A stretch of DNA of 19,569 nucleotides, taken from contig CAZBWS010000048.1 in assembly GCA_964495705.1 (NCBI GenBank), forward strand, positions 1 through 19,569, written 5' to 3'. The translations under genes were made by a program, and so were the position numbers. Position 1 is the first letter of the stretch; each line of letters starts with the position of its first letter. The DNA is from CAZBWS01 sp964495705. GTDB lineage: Bacteria; Pseudomonadota; Gammaproteobacteria; HTCC5015. Shown here in pieces: positions 1 through 8,058 of the stretch. The notes under the pieces are model-generated. The model was not told the DNA's origin. It ran no database searches and saw only the letters and a program-made list of their open reading frames with translations.

Positions 1-1721
1 ATACTCAGCAAGCCTTGGATCAGCTTACTCAAAAAGCCAGTTTTCTTTTTATTGCTAGGCTTTTTCTTGTTGTTGGGTTTTGCCTTGGTTGCGGGGGGCG
101 CACTTTGTGGGGCGGGAGCAGCAGGGGCAACACCTTGTACTGCAGCCTGTTCAACCACAGTTTTGTCAGAGCGTAGCTCGGGAACGTAAGTTTCTTCCTT
201 GACGGTAGCTTGCTGGTAGCTAGTGCGCGCGGCACTGGCTTCTTTATCCGACATGCGAACACGTTCAATCACATAGTGAGGCGTTTCCAGTGCCTTGTTA
301 GGCACAACAATTATTTCTAAGTTATTGCGCGCTTCTACTTCGGCAAGCTGTTGACGCTTTTCGTTGAGTAAGAAGGTAGCAACATCAACGGGCAGCTGAG
401 TGATTACGCGCCCCGTATTTTCTTTAAGGGACTCTTCTTCACAAATGCGTAATACGGCTAGGGCAGTGGATTCAATGCTGCGCACCGTGCCGTGGCCTTC
501 ACAGCGAGGGCAAACTTCTTTGCTAGATTCACCCAGGGAAGGGCGCAGGCGTTGACGGGACATTTCTAATAAGCCGAACTTGGAAATGCGGTTGGTCTGT
601 ACGCGTGCGCGGTCATAGCGCAGTGATTCGCGTAAGCGGTTTTCTACGTCTTTTTGGTGGCGGTTATTAGACATATCGATGAAGTCGATAACTACGAGTC
701 CGCCTAAGTCGCGTAAACGCAGTTGACGGGCAATTTCTTCAGCCGCTTCACAGTTGGTATGGAAGGCGGTTTCTTCAATGTCACTGCCTTTGGTTGAGCG
801 GGCAGAGTTGATGTCAATGGCGGTCAATGCTTCGGTAGGGTCGATAACAATTGAGCCCCCTGAAGGTAGTCGTACTTCGCGTTGGAAGGCTGACTCGATC
901 TGGGATTCAATCTGATAGCGATTGAATAATGGAATTTTTTCTTCATAACGCTTGAGTTTGCGTAGGTCATTTTGCATGGCCATTGACATGAACTCATAGG
1001 CCTGCTTGTAAATGCCTTCTTCATCGACCACGATTTCGCCAATATCATCGCGATAGTGATCACGCAGGGCGCGAATCATTAGATTGCTTTCTTGATAGAT
1101 CAAAAAGGGTGCAGAACGCGTATCAGATGCGGCTTCACAGGCATCCCATACGCGGTTTAGGTAGTCTAGATCCCATTGTAATTCTTCACTAGTACGGCCT
1201 ACACCTGCAGTTCGAACGATAACGCCCATGTTTTCAGGCATGTTCATTTCATTCAGTGCTTCACGTACCTGAGAGCGCTCCTCGCCTTCGATGCGACGGG
1301 AGACACCGCCAGAGCGCGGATTGTGAGGCATGGCAACAAGATAGCGCCCCGCCAGGCTGATGTGGGTGGTTAAGGCTGCACCCTTATTGCCGCGCTCTTC
1401 CTTTTCTACTTGTACAATCAGCTCTTGGCCTTCTTTAATGCCATCGCGGACTAGGGGGCGACCATTGTCGTCCACCGCATCGGTGCTAAGAAAGCGCTTA
1501 TTGATTTCTTTGAAGGGTAAAAATCCGTGACGTTCGGCACCATAGTTGATAAAAGCGGCTTCTAGGCTAGGTTCTACGCGGGTGATAACGCCTTTATAGA
1601 TATTGGCTTTCTTTTGCTCTCTAGAGGGAACCTCTATATCCAAATTGTAGAGCTTTTGGCCGTCCACTATGGCTACGCGCAACTCTTCTGGCTGAGTCGC
1701 GTTGATTAACATTCTTTTCAT
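1..1721 (-). CDS. rne: Ribonuclease E, N-terminal part (cut by window edge)
   Basis: Endoribonuclease of mRNA decay and rRNA/tRNA processing, and the scaffold of the degradosome at the inner membrane. The visible 573 codons start MKRMLINATQPEELRVA and include the S1 domain (about residues 36-125), the 5'-sensor/RNase-H-like region and the DNase-I-like catalytic domain. The metal-binding aspartates D303 (AIDINSARSTKG) and D346 (VVIDFIDM) and the zinc-link cysteines C404/C407 (CPRCEGHG) sit at exactly the E. coli numbers. After about residue 530 the sequence becomes Ala/Pro/Lys-rich. It ends at the edge in a GFLSKLIQGLLS stretch that looks like the amphipathic membrane-targeting segment A. The start at 1721 is preceded by TTAGGAAC as a ribosome binding site. 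The rest of the C-terminal scaffold lies outside the window, so RNase E rather than the shorter RNase G is inferred from this tail and from the divergent rluC. Confidence 0.97.
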   Translation of the reverse strand, partial: MKRMLINATQPEELRVAIVDGQKLYNLDIEVPSREQKKANIYKGVITRVEPSLEAAFINYGAERHGFLPFKEINKRFLSTDAVDDNGRPLVRDGIKEGQELIVQVEKEERGNKGAALTTHISLAGRYLVAMPHNPRSGGVSRRIEGEERSQVREALNEMNMPENMGVIVRTAGVGRTSEELQWDLDYLNRVWDACEAASDTRSAPFLIYQESNLMIRALRDHYRDDIGEIVVDEEGIYKQAYEFMSMAMQNDLRKLKRYEEKIPLFNRYQIESQIESAFQREVRLPSGGSIVIDPTEALTAIDINSARSTKGSDIEETAFHTNCEAAEEIARQLRLRDLGGLVVIDFIDMSNNRHQKDVENRLRESLRYDRARVQTNRISKFGLLEMSRQRLRPSLGESSKEVCPRCEGHGTVRSIESTALAVLRICEEESLKENTGRVITQLPVDVATFLLNEKRQQLAEVEARNNLEIIVVPNKALETPHYVIERVRMSDKEASAARTSYQQATVKEETYVPELRSDKTVVEQAAVQGVAPAAPAPQSAPPATKAKPNNKKKPSNKKKTGFLSKLIQGLLS

Positions 1722-1930
1722 GTGTGTTCCTAAGGGTTGAAAGCCCCTTGGCGTGATGTAGCCAACGCACTAGTGCACCAATCATTTTTCTTGCCATGGG
1801 CTGATACAGCGCCTTGGCGCTATGAAAAAATGAGAGTGAGTAGGACGTACAAACCAGCGCCTTATCGAAACCGAGTAAGGTGGTCAGGGTGATCAGCAAA
1901 TTGTAGAGTTGCTGTGTTACAGTCACAGGG
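1722..1930 (-). promoter_or_regulatory. Probable structured 5' leader of rne
   Basis: About 209 nt between the predicted transcription start (near 1930) and the rne start codon contain no convincing gene. Several inverted repeats are visible: AGCGCC/GGCGCT at 1808-1821 (5-6 bp stem, very small loop), TTGGC/GCCAA at 1748-1752 and 1761-1765, and the 10-bp palindrome GCACTAGTGC at 1767-1776. In E. coli a long rne leader folds into hairpins that RNase E binds to control its own mRNA. By analogy this leader may do the same, but I did not detect specific homology to the E. coli hairpins. Confidence 0.45.
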
Positions 1931-1936
1931 CTTATT

Positions 1937-1965
1937 TCTATATAAATGGATTGCGAACCGCGCAA
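1937..1965 (-). promoter_or_regulatory. Predicted sigma-70 promoter of rne
   Basis: Reading the minus strand, TTGCGC (1965-1960) is followed after 17 bp by TATAGA (1942-1937), giving a start near 1930. The -35 box lies inside a perfect hairpin sequence, GATTGCG/CGCAATC (1949-1967, 5-nt loop). Position and spacing are good and box matches are fair. There is no experimental support. Confidence 0.45.
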
Positions 1966-2147
1966 TCGCATAATTAAAAGGTGCATGAGTCAGATTTTTG
2001 CATAAGCTTCCTGAGTCATTCACCAAAAAATGGTTTGGTGGGCAGGGCATACGTAGCATAAACTACCGCCGAGTACCCGCCTGGATAGTCCAAGCAGTTG
2101 GAATATATCAGTGAACCCTATCAGCCGCAATCGCCAATGGCACTTTC
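1966..2147 (+). promoter_or_regulatory. Upstream region of rluC with inverted repeats
   Basis: Non-coding stretch between the predicted rne promoter and the rluC start. It holds a perfect 7-bp inverted repeat CACCAAA/TTTGGTG (2021-2040, 6-nt loop), two copies of the palindromic heptamer TGAGTCA at 1986 and 2012 (26 bp apart), and TCCAA/TTGGA at 2089-2102. A weak promoter for rluC could be TTGGTG (2035-2040) with CATAAA 16 bp downstream. No small open frame here has a convincing ribosome binding site. Confidence 0.3.
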
Positions 2148-3089
2148 GTGACAAATACTAAAGAACCACTCTATTACCCCACCCAAAAGTTGCTTATAGG
2201 CACAGATTCAGATGGTCAGCGTATTGATAACTATTTGATGTCACAGCTAAAAGGTGTGCCGCGCAGCCATATCTATCGTATTTTACGTAAAGGTGAGGTA
2301 CGGGTGAATGGTGGGCGTAAAAAGCCCGTCTACAAGCTTGAAAAAGGCGATTTAGTGCGAGTTCCACCGATCAAGATTGATCCTGTCGAACAGGTTAATG
2401 TGCCGGAGCGTGTATATCAGGAATTATTGGCTGGGGTTTTATTTGAGAACACGCGCCTGATGGTGATCAATAAACCGTCAGGAATGGCGGTACACAGTGG
2501 CACAGGAGTGAGTTTTGGGGTGATTGAGGCGATGAAACAACACCACCCCGCCAGTGAGAAGCTAGAGTTAGTGCACCGCATAGATAGAGACACCAGCGGC
2601 TGCTTATTATTAGCGAAAGACAGAAAGACCCTAAATGCCTTGCAAAACGCCTTTCGCTCGCGAGATATGCAGAAAAGCTACTTAGCCTTGATCAAGGGCA
2701 AGTTGCCAGCCGCCTCGGTCATCGTTACCAAGCCTTTGGAGAAACGGGAAATCAGTGGTGAAAATATGGTAGTAGTAAGTGCCGATGGCAAGAGTGCGCA
2801 CAGTGAGTTTATTTTACAACAAGGCTTTCAGGGGAGCAGTTTTGTAAAAGTGATGATTAAAACAGGGCGCACCCATCAAATTCGTGTACATGCGAAAAGT
2901 TTAGGGCAACCCCTGGCGGGGGATAGCAAGTATGGTGACGATGAATTCAATCGCTATTGTAAAAAACACGGTGGCAATCGTTTGTTTTTACATGCAGCAG
3001 AGCTGGGTTTTGACTTAGACGGAGAGCATTTTCAGTTCAAGGCTCCCTTGCCCAATGAACTACAAATGTTATTGGATAAACTACCATGA
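2148..3089 (+). CDS. rluC: Ribosomal large subunit pseudouridine synthase C
   Basis: Isomerises U955, U2504 and U2580 of 23S rRNA (E. coli numbering) to pseudouridine. The 313 residues have an N-terminal S4 RNA-binding domain (about 22-80, RIDNYLMSQLKGVPRSHIYR) and an RluA-family catalytic domain with the motif HRIDRDTSG, where D146 is the expected nucleophile. The later KTGRTHQIRVH motif is also typical. The divergent position next to rne is the classical location of rluC and separates it from its paralogues RluA and RluD. The start is a GTG without an obvious Shine-Dalgarno sequence; the frame upstream is closed by a stop at 2112, and no ATG lies between, so the GTG is the best choice. The stop overlaps the next gene as ATGA. 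Confidence 0.93.
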   Translation: MTNTKEPLYYPTQKLLIGTDSDGQRIDNYLMSQLKGVPRSHIYRILRKGEVRVNGGRKKPVYKLEKGDLVRVPPIKIDPVEQVNVPERVYQELLAGVLFENTRLMVINKPSGMAVHSGTGVSFGVIEAMKQHHPASEKLELVHRIDRDTSGCLLLAKDRKTLNALQNAFRSRDMQKSYLALIKGKLPAASVIVTKPLEKREISGENMVVVSADGKSAHSEFILQQGFQGSSFVKVMIKTGRTHQIRVHAKSLGQPLAGDSKYGDDEFNRYCKKHGGNRLFLHAAELGFDLDGEHFQFKAPLPNELQMLLDKLP

Positions 3090-3736
3090 AAGATTACAAG
3101 CTTATCGTATTTGATTGGGACGGTACGCTGATGGATTCGGCGCAGAAAATCGTTGATTGCATGCAAGTGGCAATACGCCAGACTGGCTTGCCAACACGAA
3201 CTGATGTGCAAATTAGGCACATTATCGGCTTAGGCATGAATGAAGCCATTGAGTATTTATATCCCCAGCAACACGTTGACGTGAAGCGTTTAGTTGCGCA
3301 ATATCGGGATGAGTTTGTGTCGCTCAATAAAACGCTTTCCCCTCTATACGATGGTGTCACAGAACTGTTAGATACTTTGGAAGAGCAGGGTTATTGGTTG
3401 GCGGTAGCGACAGGTAAAAGCCGTGCGGGCTTAAATCATGTTTTACAGGAAATGGGCATGCAGCAGCGTTTTCATGGCACTAAAACAGCCGATGAGACAG
3501 CTTCTAAGCCTGACCCCCTGATGTTACACGAGCTGATGGCAGAATGCGGATATGCTGCAGAACAGGTCTTGATGGTCGGCGATACTGAGTTTGACTTGCA
3601 AATGGCTCATGCAGCGGGTGTTGATGCTATCGCCGTGAAAGGTGGGGCTCACTCTGAAGAGCATTTAAGAAAATTTTCTCCATTGGCGGTGTTAGATACA
3701 GTGGCAGATCTGTTAGACTTTTTAAAAATACAGTAA
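3086..3736 (+). CDS. HAD-family hydrolase, phosphoglycolate-phosphatase-like
   Basis: Probable cytoplasmic phosphatase of HAD subfamily IA; the substrate is unknown. All four motifs are visible in 216 residues: motif I DWDGTLMDS with D10 as nucleophile and D12 as acid/base, motif II around T109 (VATGKSR), motif III K141 (SKPDP), and motif IV GDTEFD with acidic residues D166 and D170. An alpha-helical cap lies between about 18 and 85. Its ATG overlaps the rluC stop, so the two are translationally coupled. A HAD gene at this place, between rluC and an S49 protease, is a conserved pseudomonad-type arrangement. It resembles Gph, but the true glycolate-salvage enzyme is usually elsewhere, so I leave the symbol blank. 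Confidence 0.88.
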   Translation: MKDYKLIVFDWDGTLMDSAQKIVDCMQVAIRQTGLPTRTDVQIRHIIGLGMNEAIEYLYPQQHVDVKRLVAQYRDEFVSLNKTLSPLYDGVTELLDTLEEQGYWLAVATGKSRAGLNHVLQEMGMQQRFHGTKTADETASKPDPLMLHELMAECGYAAEQVLMVGDTEFDLQMAHAAGVDAIAVKGGAHSEEHLRKFSPLAVLDTVADLLDFLKIQ

Positions 3737-3761
3737 TAACGCCGTAAGGCTGGATAGTGAA

Positions 3762-4724
3762 ATGTTTGATAATGAGAATAAGCAGCAACGCTTTGAAGAG
3801 AAGCTTCTAACTAAAGTCGCTATGGCTGGTGTTGTTGAGCAGCGCCGCGGTCGACGCTTAAAGTTTGTGATGTTTTTAATGGCGTTGGCCTATATTCCTT
3901 TCGTAGCCCTAGTGATACCGATGTTGTCGAAAGATATAAATGGTTTGTCAGCTTTAACAGAAGACCATATCGCTGTAGTTGAAGTGAAAGGGGTTATTGC
4001 TCCCGAATCAGAAGCTAGTGCAAGTATTGTGGTTACGGGTTTGCGCGATGCCTTAGAGAGCGAGAATAGTAAGGCCGTTATTTTGCGTATTAATAGCCCC
4101 GGTGGCAGCCCCGTACAGTCTGATCTTATCTATAAAGAAATATTGCGACTGCGCTTGCTATACCCAGAAAAACCGATCTATTCTGTTATCGAAGATATCG
4201 GTGCCTCGGGTGCTTATTATATTGCGGCAGCGACTGAAAATATTTACGCCTCGGAATCCTCTATCGTCGGTTCTATTGGCGTAACCTCCGGTGGCAGTTT
4301 TGGCTTTGTTGAAGTCTTAGAGAAACTCGGTGTTGAGCGCCGTATTTATACCTCCGGTGAAAACAAAGCATTCTTGGACCCTTTTTTGCCAGAGAAAGCC
4401 TCTGATAAGCAACGCTATGAATCGATGCTAAAAAATGTGCACAAGCAGTTTATCGCTGCGGTTGAAGGTGAGCGAAAAGAGCGCATTAAGCCCGGTGCGG
4501 ATGTGTTTAACGGCTATGTTTGGACTGGGGAAGAAAGTCTAGAGCTAGGTTTGATTGACGCCTATGGCAGTGTTGGCAGTGTATCTCGTGATGTATTGCA
4601 TGTTGAGGAGCTGGTTAACTATACCCCTCGTGCAGATTTCTTGAGCCGTTTTGCTAAACAAATTGGCGTCTCAGCAGCGGATACGCTGATGAAAACATTG
4701 CTACCTGCACCGAGTTTTAAATAA
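3762..4724 (+). CDS. sppA: S49-family signal peptide peptidase, SppA-like
   Basis: Membrane-anchored serine protease expected to degrade cleaved signal peptides or membrane-protein fragments. The 320 residues begin with a charged cytoplasmic stretch, a single membrane segment (about 34-55, FVMFLMALAYIPFVALVIPML) and a ClpP-like protease domain outside. The Ser-Lys dyad is visible: S149 in GASGAYYIAA and K202 in SGENKAFLDPF, a spacing close to that of the short SppA proteins (Bacillus type). The length matches the short single-domain form, not the 600-residue E. coli SppA. It follows the HAD gene by 25 bp in the same operon. SohB is the main alternative name; the oxyanion-region and dyad motifs fit both. 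Confidence 0.88.
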   Translation: MFDNENKQQRFEEKLLTKVAMAGVVEQRRGRRLKFVMFLMALAYIPFVALVIPMLSKDINGLSALTEDHIAVVEVKGVIAPESEASASIVVTGLRDALESENSKAVILRINSPGGSPVQSDLIYKEILRLRLLYPEKPIYSVIEDIGASGAYYIAAATENIYASESSIVGSIGVTSGGSFGFVEVLEKLGVERRIYTSGENKAFLDPFLPEKASDKQRYESMLKNVHKQFIAAVEGERKERIKPGADVFNGYVWTGEESLELGLIDAYGSVGSVSRDVLHVEELVNYTPRADFLSRFAKQIGVSAADTLMKTLLPAPSFK

Positions 4725-4754
4725 TACTGCCCCATCAATTAATGAGTGAATTTT

Positions 4755-6257
4755 ATGGCACTGCTTCCCGAGAATTTATATAGCGCTGCGCAGGCTCGCG
4801 AATTAGAGCGTTTAGTTATTGCTGAAGGTGGTGTTAGCGCCTATCAGTTAATGCAGCGTGCAGGGCAGGCGTTATTGGGGTTGATACAGGAGAAATACCC
4901 TGGCTGCAGCCGTATGCTGATTGTTGGAGGTGGTGGAAATAATGCAGGGGATGGCTATGTTTTGGCACGTTTAGCACAAGCTCAAGGCATTCAGGTTGAT
5001 GTGTTACCCCTAGTCGCGGGTGAAAGCTTAGAGGCTGAGGCCCAGCAAGCCTATGCGGATATGCTCGCTAGCACGGATAGTGGTGAGGGTTGGCAGGGCA
5101 AGGTAGTGACTAGTAACGCGTTACTTGATCACGGCTACGATATTATTGTTGATGCGATTTTAGGTATAGGGCTATCTCGGTTGATTGAAGGCGAGACAGC
5201 AGAGTATATAGGTGCCATCAATTCACATCCTGCAAAGGTGGTTGCTGCGGATATTCCAAGTGGTATTGATGCGGATAGTGGTGCGGTTATGGGCTGTGCT
5301 GTACAGGCGAATATGACCCTTTCATTCTTAGGGCTTAAGCAAGGCCTAATGACGGGAGCGGCTCCCGACTATTGTGGAGAAATCTACTTTAATGATTTGC
5401 AGGTCCCCGAGTCTATTTACGGCCAACTACAGGCAGTAGGGCGGCGCATTGAAAAAAAATGGGTGAATACGCATTTAACGAGGCGTCCACGCACGACGCA
5501 TAAAGGCCTATGCGGGCATGTATTAATAATGGGCGGAAACCGAGGCATGTCAGGCGCTGTATTACTCGCTGGACAATCTGCCTTGCGTGCCGGTGCAGGC
5601 TTAGTCAGCATTGCCACACGCCAAGGTCATGCAGCCCATTTAAACCTCAATCAACCTGAGCTAATGTGCCACGGTATAGCAGAGCTGAAGCAACTGAAAC
5701 CGCTAATTGAAAAAGCTGATGTCATTGCTATTGGCCCTGGCTTAGGTGATGACGTGTGGGCTCAGGAGTTATTTAAAACGGCATTACAGTCGAATAAGCC
5801 ACTGGTTGTTGATGCGGATGCTTTGAGCTTACTCTCACAAGATTATATTGCTAGGGGCAACTGGGTGTTAACACCTCACCCAGGGGAGGCCGCGCGTTTG
5901 AGTGGGGTAACTGCTCAAGCAGTGCAAAAAGATCGCTGTAATACGGCTAAGTCCTTAGCTGAACACTATAATGCAGTGGTCGTTTTGAAGGGGGCGGGGA
6001 CGATTGTTGCTGGTGCTGATAGTCAATATTGGCTATGTGATAAGGGTAACCCTGGAATGGCCTCTGGTGGAATGGGAGACTGCTTGACGGGGGTTGTGTC
6101 GGCTCTAATTGCTCAAGGTTTAGGTTTAGAGGATGCAGCGGCCTGTGCTAGTTATTTACATGGCTTGGCGGGAGATAGAGCAGCTAAGCTACATGGTGAA
6201 CGAGGCATGTTAGCATCTGATTTACTCGACCCCTTGCGTAAACTGATTAATCCATAA
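4755..6257 (+). CDS. nnr: Bifunctional NAD(P)HX epimerase / ADP-dependent dehydratase
   Basis: Repairs hydrated NADH and NADPH: the N-terminal YjeF_N domain epimerises the S and R hydrates and the C-terminal carbohydrate-kinase-like domain dehydrates the S form using ADP. In 500 residues the epimerase shows GGGGNNAGDG (58-67) and D133 in IVDAILGIG. The dehydratase shows GPGLGDD (328-333), TPHPGEAARL (373-382) and GNPGMASGGMGDCLTG with the catalytic-type aspartate D442. I prefer the ATG at 4755, which follows GAGTGA, over an in-frame GTG at 4746 that would add three residues and lacks a ribosome binding site. The stop overlaps the tsaE start (TAATG). The nnr-tsaE-amiB order is common in gammaproteobacteria; here it directly follows sppA. 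Confidence 0.94.
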   Translation: MALLPENLYSAAQARELERLVIAEGGVSAYQLMQRAGQALLGLIQEKYPGCSRMLIVGGGGNNAGDGYVLARLAQAQGIQVDVLPLVAGESLEAEAQQAYADMLASTDSGEGWQGKVVTSNALLDHGYDIIVDAILGIGLSRLIEGETAEYIGAINSHPAKVVAADIPSGIDADSGAVMGCAVQANMTLSFLGLKQGLMTGAAPDYCGEIYFNDLQVPESIYGQLQAVGRRIEKKWVNTHLTRRPRTTHKGLCGHVLIMGGNRGMSGAVLLAGQSALRAGAGLVSIATRQGHAAHLNLNQPELMCHGIAELKQLKPLIEKADVIAIGPGLGDDVWAQELFKTALQSNKPLVVDADALSLLSQDYIARGNWVLTPHPGEAARLSGVTAQAVQKDRCNTAKSLAEHYNAVVVLKGAGTIVAGADSQYWLCDKGNPGMASGGMGDCLTGVVSALIAQGLGLEDAAACASYLHGLAGDRAAKLHGERGMLASDLLDPLRKLINP

Positions 6258-6709
6258 TGCAGCTTAGTTTAACAAGCCATGCGGCTATGGAGGCTTGGGG
6301 AGCCGCATTATCCAAGCAAATTAGTGCCCCTGCTATCGTTTATATGAACGGTAATTTGGGGGCGGGTAAAACCACACTAGTCCGTGGGTTCTTACGTGGT
6401 TTAGGTCATTCTGGAGCAGTAAAAAGCCCCACTTATACCATTGTAGAGTCATACTCTTTTACAGGTTTTGAGTGTTTTCACTTTGACTTGTATCGTATGT
6501 CTGATCCTGAAGAATTAGAGGCGATGGGAATTAGGGATTACATGCACGATACCGCCATTTGCATGATTGAATGGCCAGAGCTGGGCAATGGTGTACTACC
6601 TGAAGCCGATATCGTTGTGGACATTGAAATATTAGAAAAGGGGCGCTGTTTAACGGTGCATGCGCTTAATTCCAAATTCTTAGAACCCTTATCTAGGGTA
6701 GTTATTTGA
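6257..6709 (+). CDS. tsaE: tRNA t6A biosynthesis ATPase TsaE
   Basis: ATPase partner of TsaB-TsaD in making N6-threonylcarbamoyl-adenosine at position 37 of ANN-decoding tRNAs. The 150-residue length is typical. The Walker A motif GNLGAGKT is at 32-39, KSPTYTIVESY (the switch-like region) at 56-66, HFDLYRM with D77, and IEWPE with E105. All are signatures of the YjeE/TsaE family. It overlaps the nnr stop by one base, so translation is coupled. The following gap of 122 bp has a possible promoter and hairpins, so amiB may be partly independent. Confidence 0.95.
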   Translation: MQLSLTSHAAMEAWGAALSKQISAPAIVYMNGNLGAGKTTLVRGFLRGLGHSGAVKSPTYTIVESYSFTGFECFHFDLYRMSDPEELEAMGIRDYMHDTAICMIEWPELGNGVLPEADIVVDIEILEKGRCLTVHALNSKFLEPLSRVVI

Positions 6710-6715
6710 TCTTAT

Positions 6716-6743
6716 TTGTTAGGAATGTCGCCTATCTTATTAA
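6716..6743 (+). promoter_or_regulatory. Possible amiB promoter
   Basis: TTGTTA (6716-6721) is followed after 16 bp by TATTAA (6738-6743), each 4 of 6 to the sigma-70 consensus; transcription would begin near 6750, upstream of the hairpins at 6758-6811. The alternative box TAAAAT at 6741 would give a 19-bp spacer. This is a weak call from base matches only. Confidence 0.3.
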
Positions 6744-6757
6744 AATCATTAAATAAA

Positions 6758-6811
6758 ACGACCTTTTGGGCTTGAAAAGCAAGCTCGGTCGTACGACACT
6801 GTCAGTAGTGT
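6758..6811 (+). promoter_or_regulatory. Hairpin-rich leader upstream of amiB
   Basis: ACGACC (6758-6763) pairs with GGTCGT (6787-6792), and between them GGGCTTG pairs with CAAGCTC around a 5-nt loop, giving a bulged stem of 13 pairs (one G-U). The right arm also belongs to the perfect 10-bp palindrome GTCGTACGAC (6788-6797), and ACACT/AGTGT (6796-6811) forms a further small hairpin. The first two structures cannot form together. No T-run follows, so it is not a normal intrinsic terminator. Confidence 0.4.
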
Positions 6812-6831
6812 AACTATTCCTAGATTGTAAA

Positions 6832-8052
6832 ATGCTCCTGCTTCCGACCAAACTAGCCAAAAAAATACTGCTGATTAGCGCGCTTTGCCTGTGCAGCACT
6901 ATTACTTGGGCAGCAGATCAAGTGAAGGTTAGTAGCATACGGGTTTCCAGCAACCCGGAGTTTACCCGTGTTGTTTTGGATTTAGATAAGCCTGTTCACC
7001 ATTCCTTATTCACTTTAAGTGGTCCAGAACGTGTCGTACTGGATGTTAAGGCTGCTAAATTATTAAAGCTGCCTAGTGAAGAAGAGCTGAAAAGGTCCAA
7101 AAGCTTAATTAGTTTTCGCAGTGCAGCACGTAACAAATCAGATCTACGTATGGTGTTAGATATGAGCCACCGCGTTCGCCCCAAGAGCTTTATGCTCAAG
7201 CCTAAAGGCAAACAGGGGCATCGCTTGGTGGTTGATCTTTACGATGCGCGTATGAGCAAGTCCAAGGCCGTGGCCAAGACCGTTCCTAAACCTAAAAAAC
7301 TACGTGATGTGGTCGTTGCCATAGATGCGGGTCATGGTGGTAAGGACCCCGGTGCTCTAGGCCATAAGGGCTTGCGTGAGAAAGATGTTACTTTGTCTAT
7401 TGCGAAAAAATTAGCGGCTCACGTGAATGACCAAAAGGGTATGCGCGCTGTATTGATTCGCGAGTCCGATTATTTTATTCCCTTGCGAAAGCGCATGGTT
7501 AAAGCGCGTAACCACAAAGCAGATATGTTTATATCTATTCATGCGGATGCGTTCAGTAGTAAAAAGGCCTCAGGGTCTTCAGTTTATGCCTTGTCTTTGA
7601 ATGGTGCGACATCAGAAGCAGCAGCATGGTTAGCTGACCGAGAAAACTCTGCTGATTTGATTGGCGGTGTAACCTTGGATGATAAGGATGATTTGCTGGC
7701 GTCAGTGTTACTAGATCTGTCTCAAACTGCGACTATTCAGTCCAGTTTAGAGATCGGTGATGCCATATTAAGCCAGCTAGGGCGGATTAAAAAACTGCAT
7801 AAGGCCAAAGTACAGCAAGCGGGTTTTTTGGTTTTGAAGTCCCCAGATATCCCATCAGTGTTAATCGAAACGGCTTTTATTACTAACCCTAAAGAAGCAA
7901 AAAACCTGAGTAGTAAACAGCAGCAGGATAAGATGGCACGAGCAATTGTGCGCGGCGTGCGTCGTTATTTTTCTAAGAAAGCTCCCCCCGATACTTGGCT
8001 TGCCGAGGCAGCACAAAAGCAGGCTAAAGGCGACTCTGTGGCGCTGCGTTAG
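6832..8052 (+). CDS. amiB: N-acetylmuramoyl-L-alanine amidase, AmiB type
   Basis: Periplasmic zinc amidase that cuts the stem peptide from muramic acid to split septal peptidoglycan during division. The 406 residues begin with a Sec signal peptide (cleavage likely after TWA, residue 27). An AMIN domain (about 30-138) for septal targeting follows, then a basic linker and an Amidase_3 domain (about 158-375). The zinc ligands H168 (DAGHGG), E183 (LREKDV) and H237 (SIHADAF) and the catalytic E346 (LIETAFITNP) are all present. The insert between about 255 and 320 matches the place of the regulatory helix controlled by EnvC/NlpD-type activators. There is no C-terminal LysM domain, unlike the pseudomonad AmiB. 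The ATG has no clear Shine-Dalgarno sequence. mutL, the usual next gene, is absent; a convergent gene ends 6 bp away. Confidence 0.93.
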   Translation: MLLLPTKLAKKILLISALCLCSTITWAADQVKVSSIRVSSNPEFTRVVLDLDKPVHHSLFTLSGPERVVLDVKAAKLLKLPSEEELKRSKSLISFRSAARNKSDLRMVLDMSHRVRPKSFMLKPKGKQGHRLVVDLYDARMSKSKAVAKTVPKPKKLRDVVVAIDAGHGGKDPGALGHKGLREKDVTLSIAKKLAAHVNDQKGMRAVLIRESDYFIPLRKRMVKARNHKADMFISIHADAFSSKKASGSSVYALSLNGATSEAAAWLADRENSADLIGGVTLDDKDDLLASVLLDLSQTATIQSSLEIGDAILSQLGRIKKLHKAKVQQAGFLVLKSPDIPSVLIETAFITNPKEAKNLSSKQQQDKMARAIVRGVRRYFSKKAPPDTWLAEAAQKQAKGDSVALR

Positions 8053-8058
8053 GGCCCG

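Noticed and set aside
29..268. Lysine/proline-rich minus-strand frame in the first 300 bases
   Set aside because: It is the shifted-frame shadow of the Ala/Pro/Lys-rich RNase E tail.
1621..1986. Minus-strand open frame of about 121 codons across the rne start and leader
   Set aside because: It overlaps the well-supported rne coding region in another frame and the hairpin-rich leader. Its translation has no recognisable domain and no good ribosome binding site.
1862..2059. Minus-strand 65-codon frame in the rne/rluC gap
   Set aside because: It covers the predicted rne promoter and inverted repeats and has a low-complexity translation without family features; treated as chance.
6758..6797. 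Hairpin after tsaE as an intrinsic terminator
   Set aside because: No T-run follows either arm on the plus strand and the stem is bulged, so regulation or DNA binding is more likely than termination.
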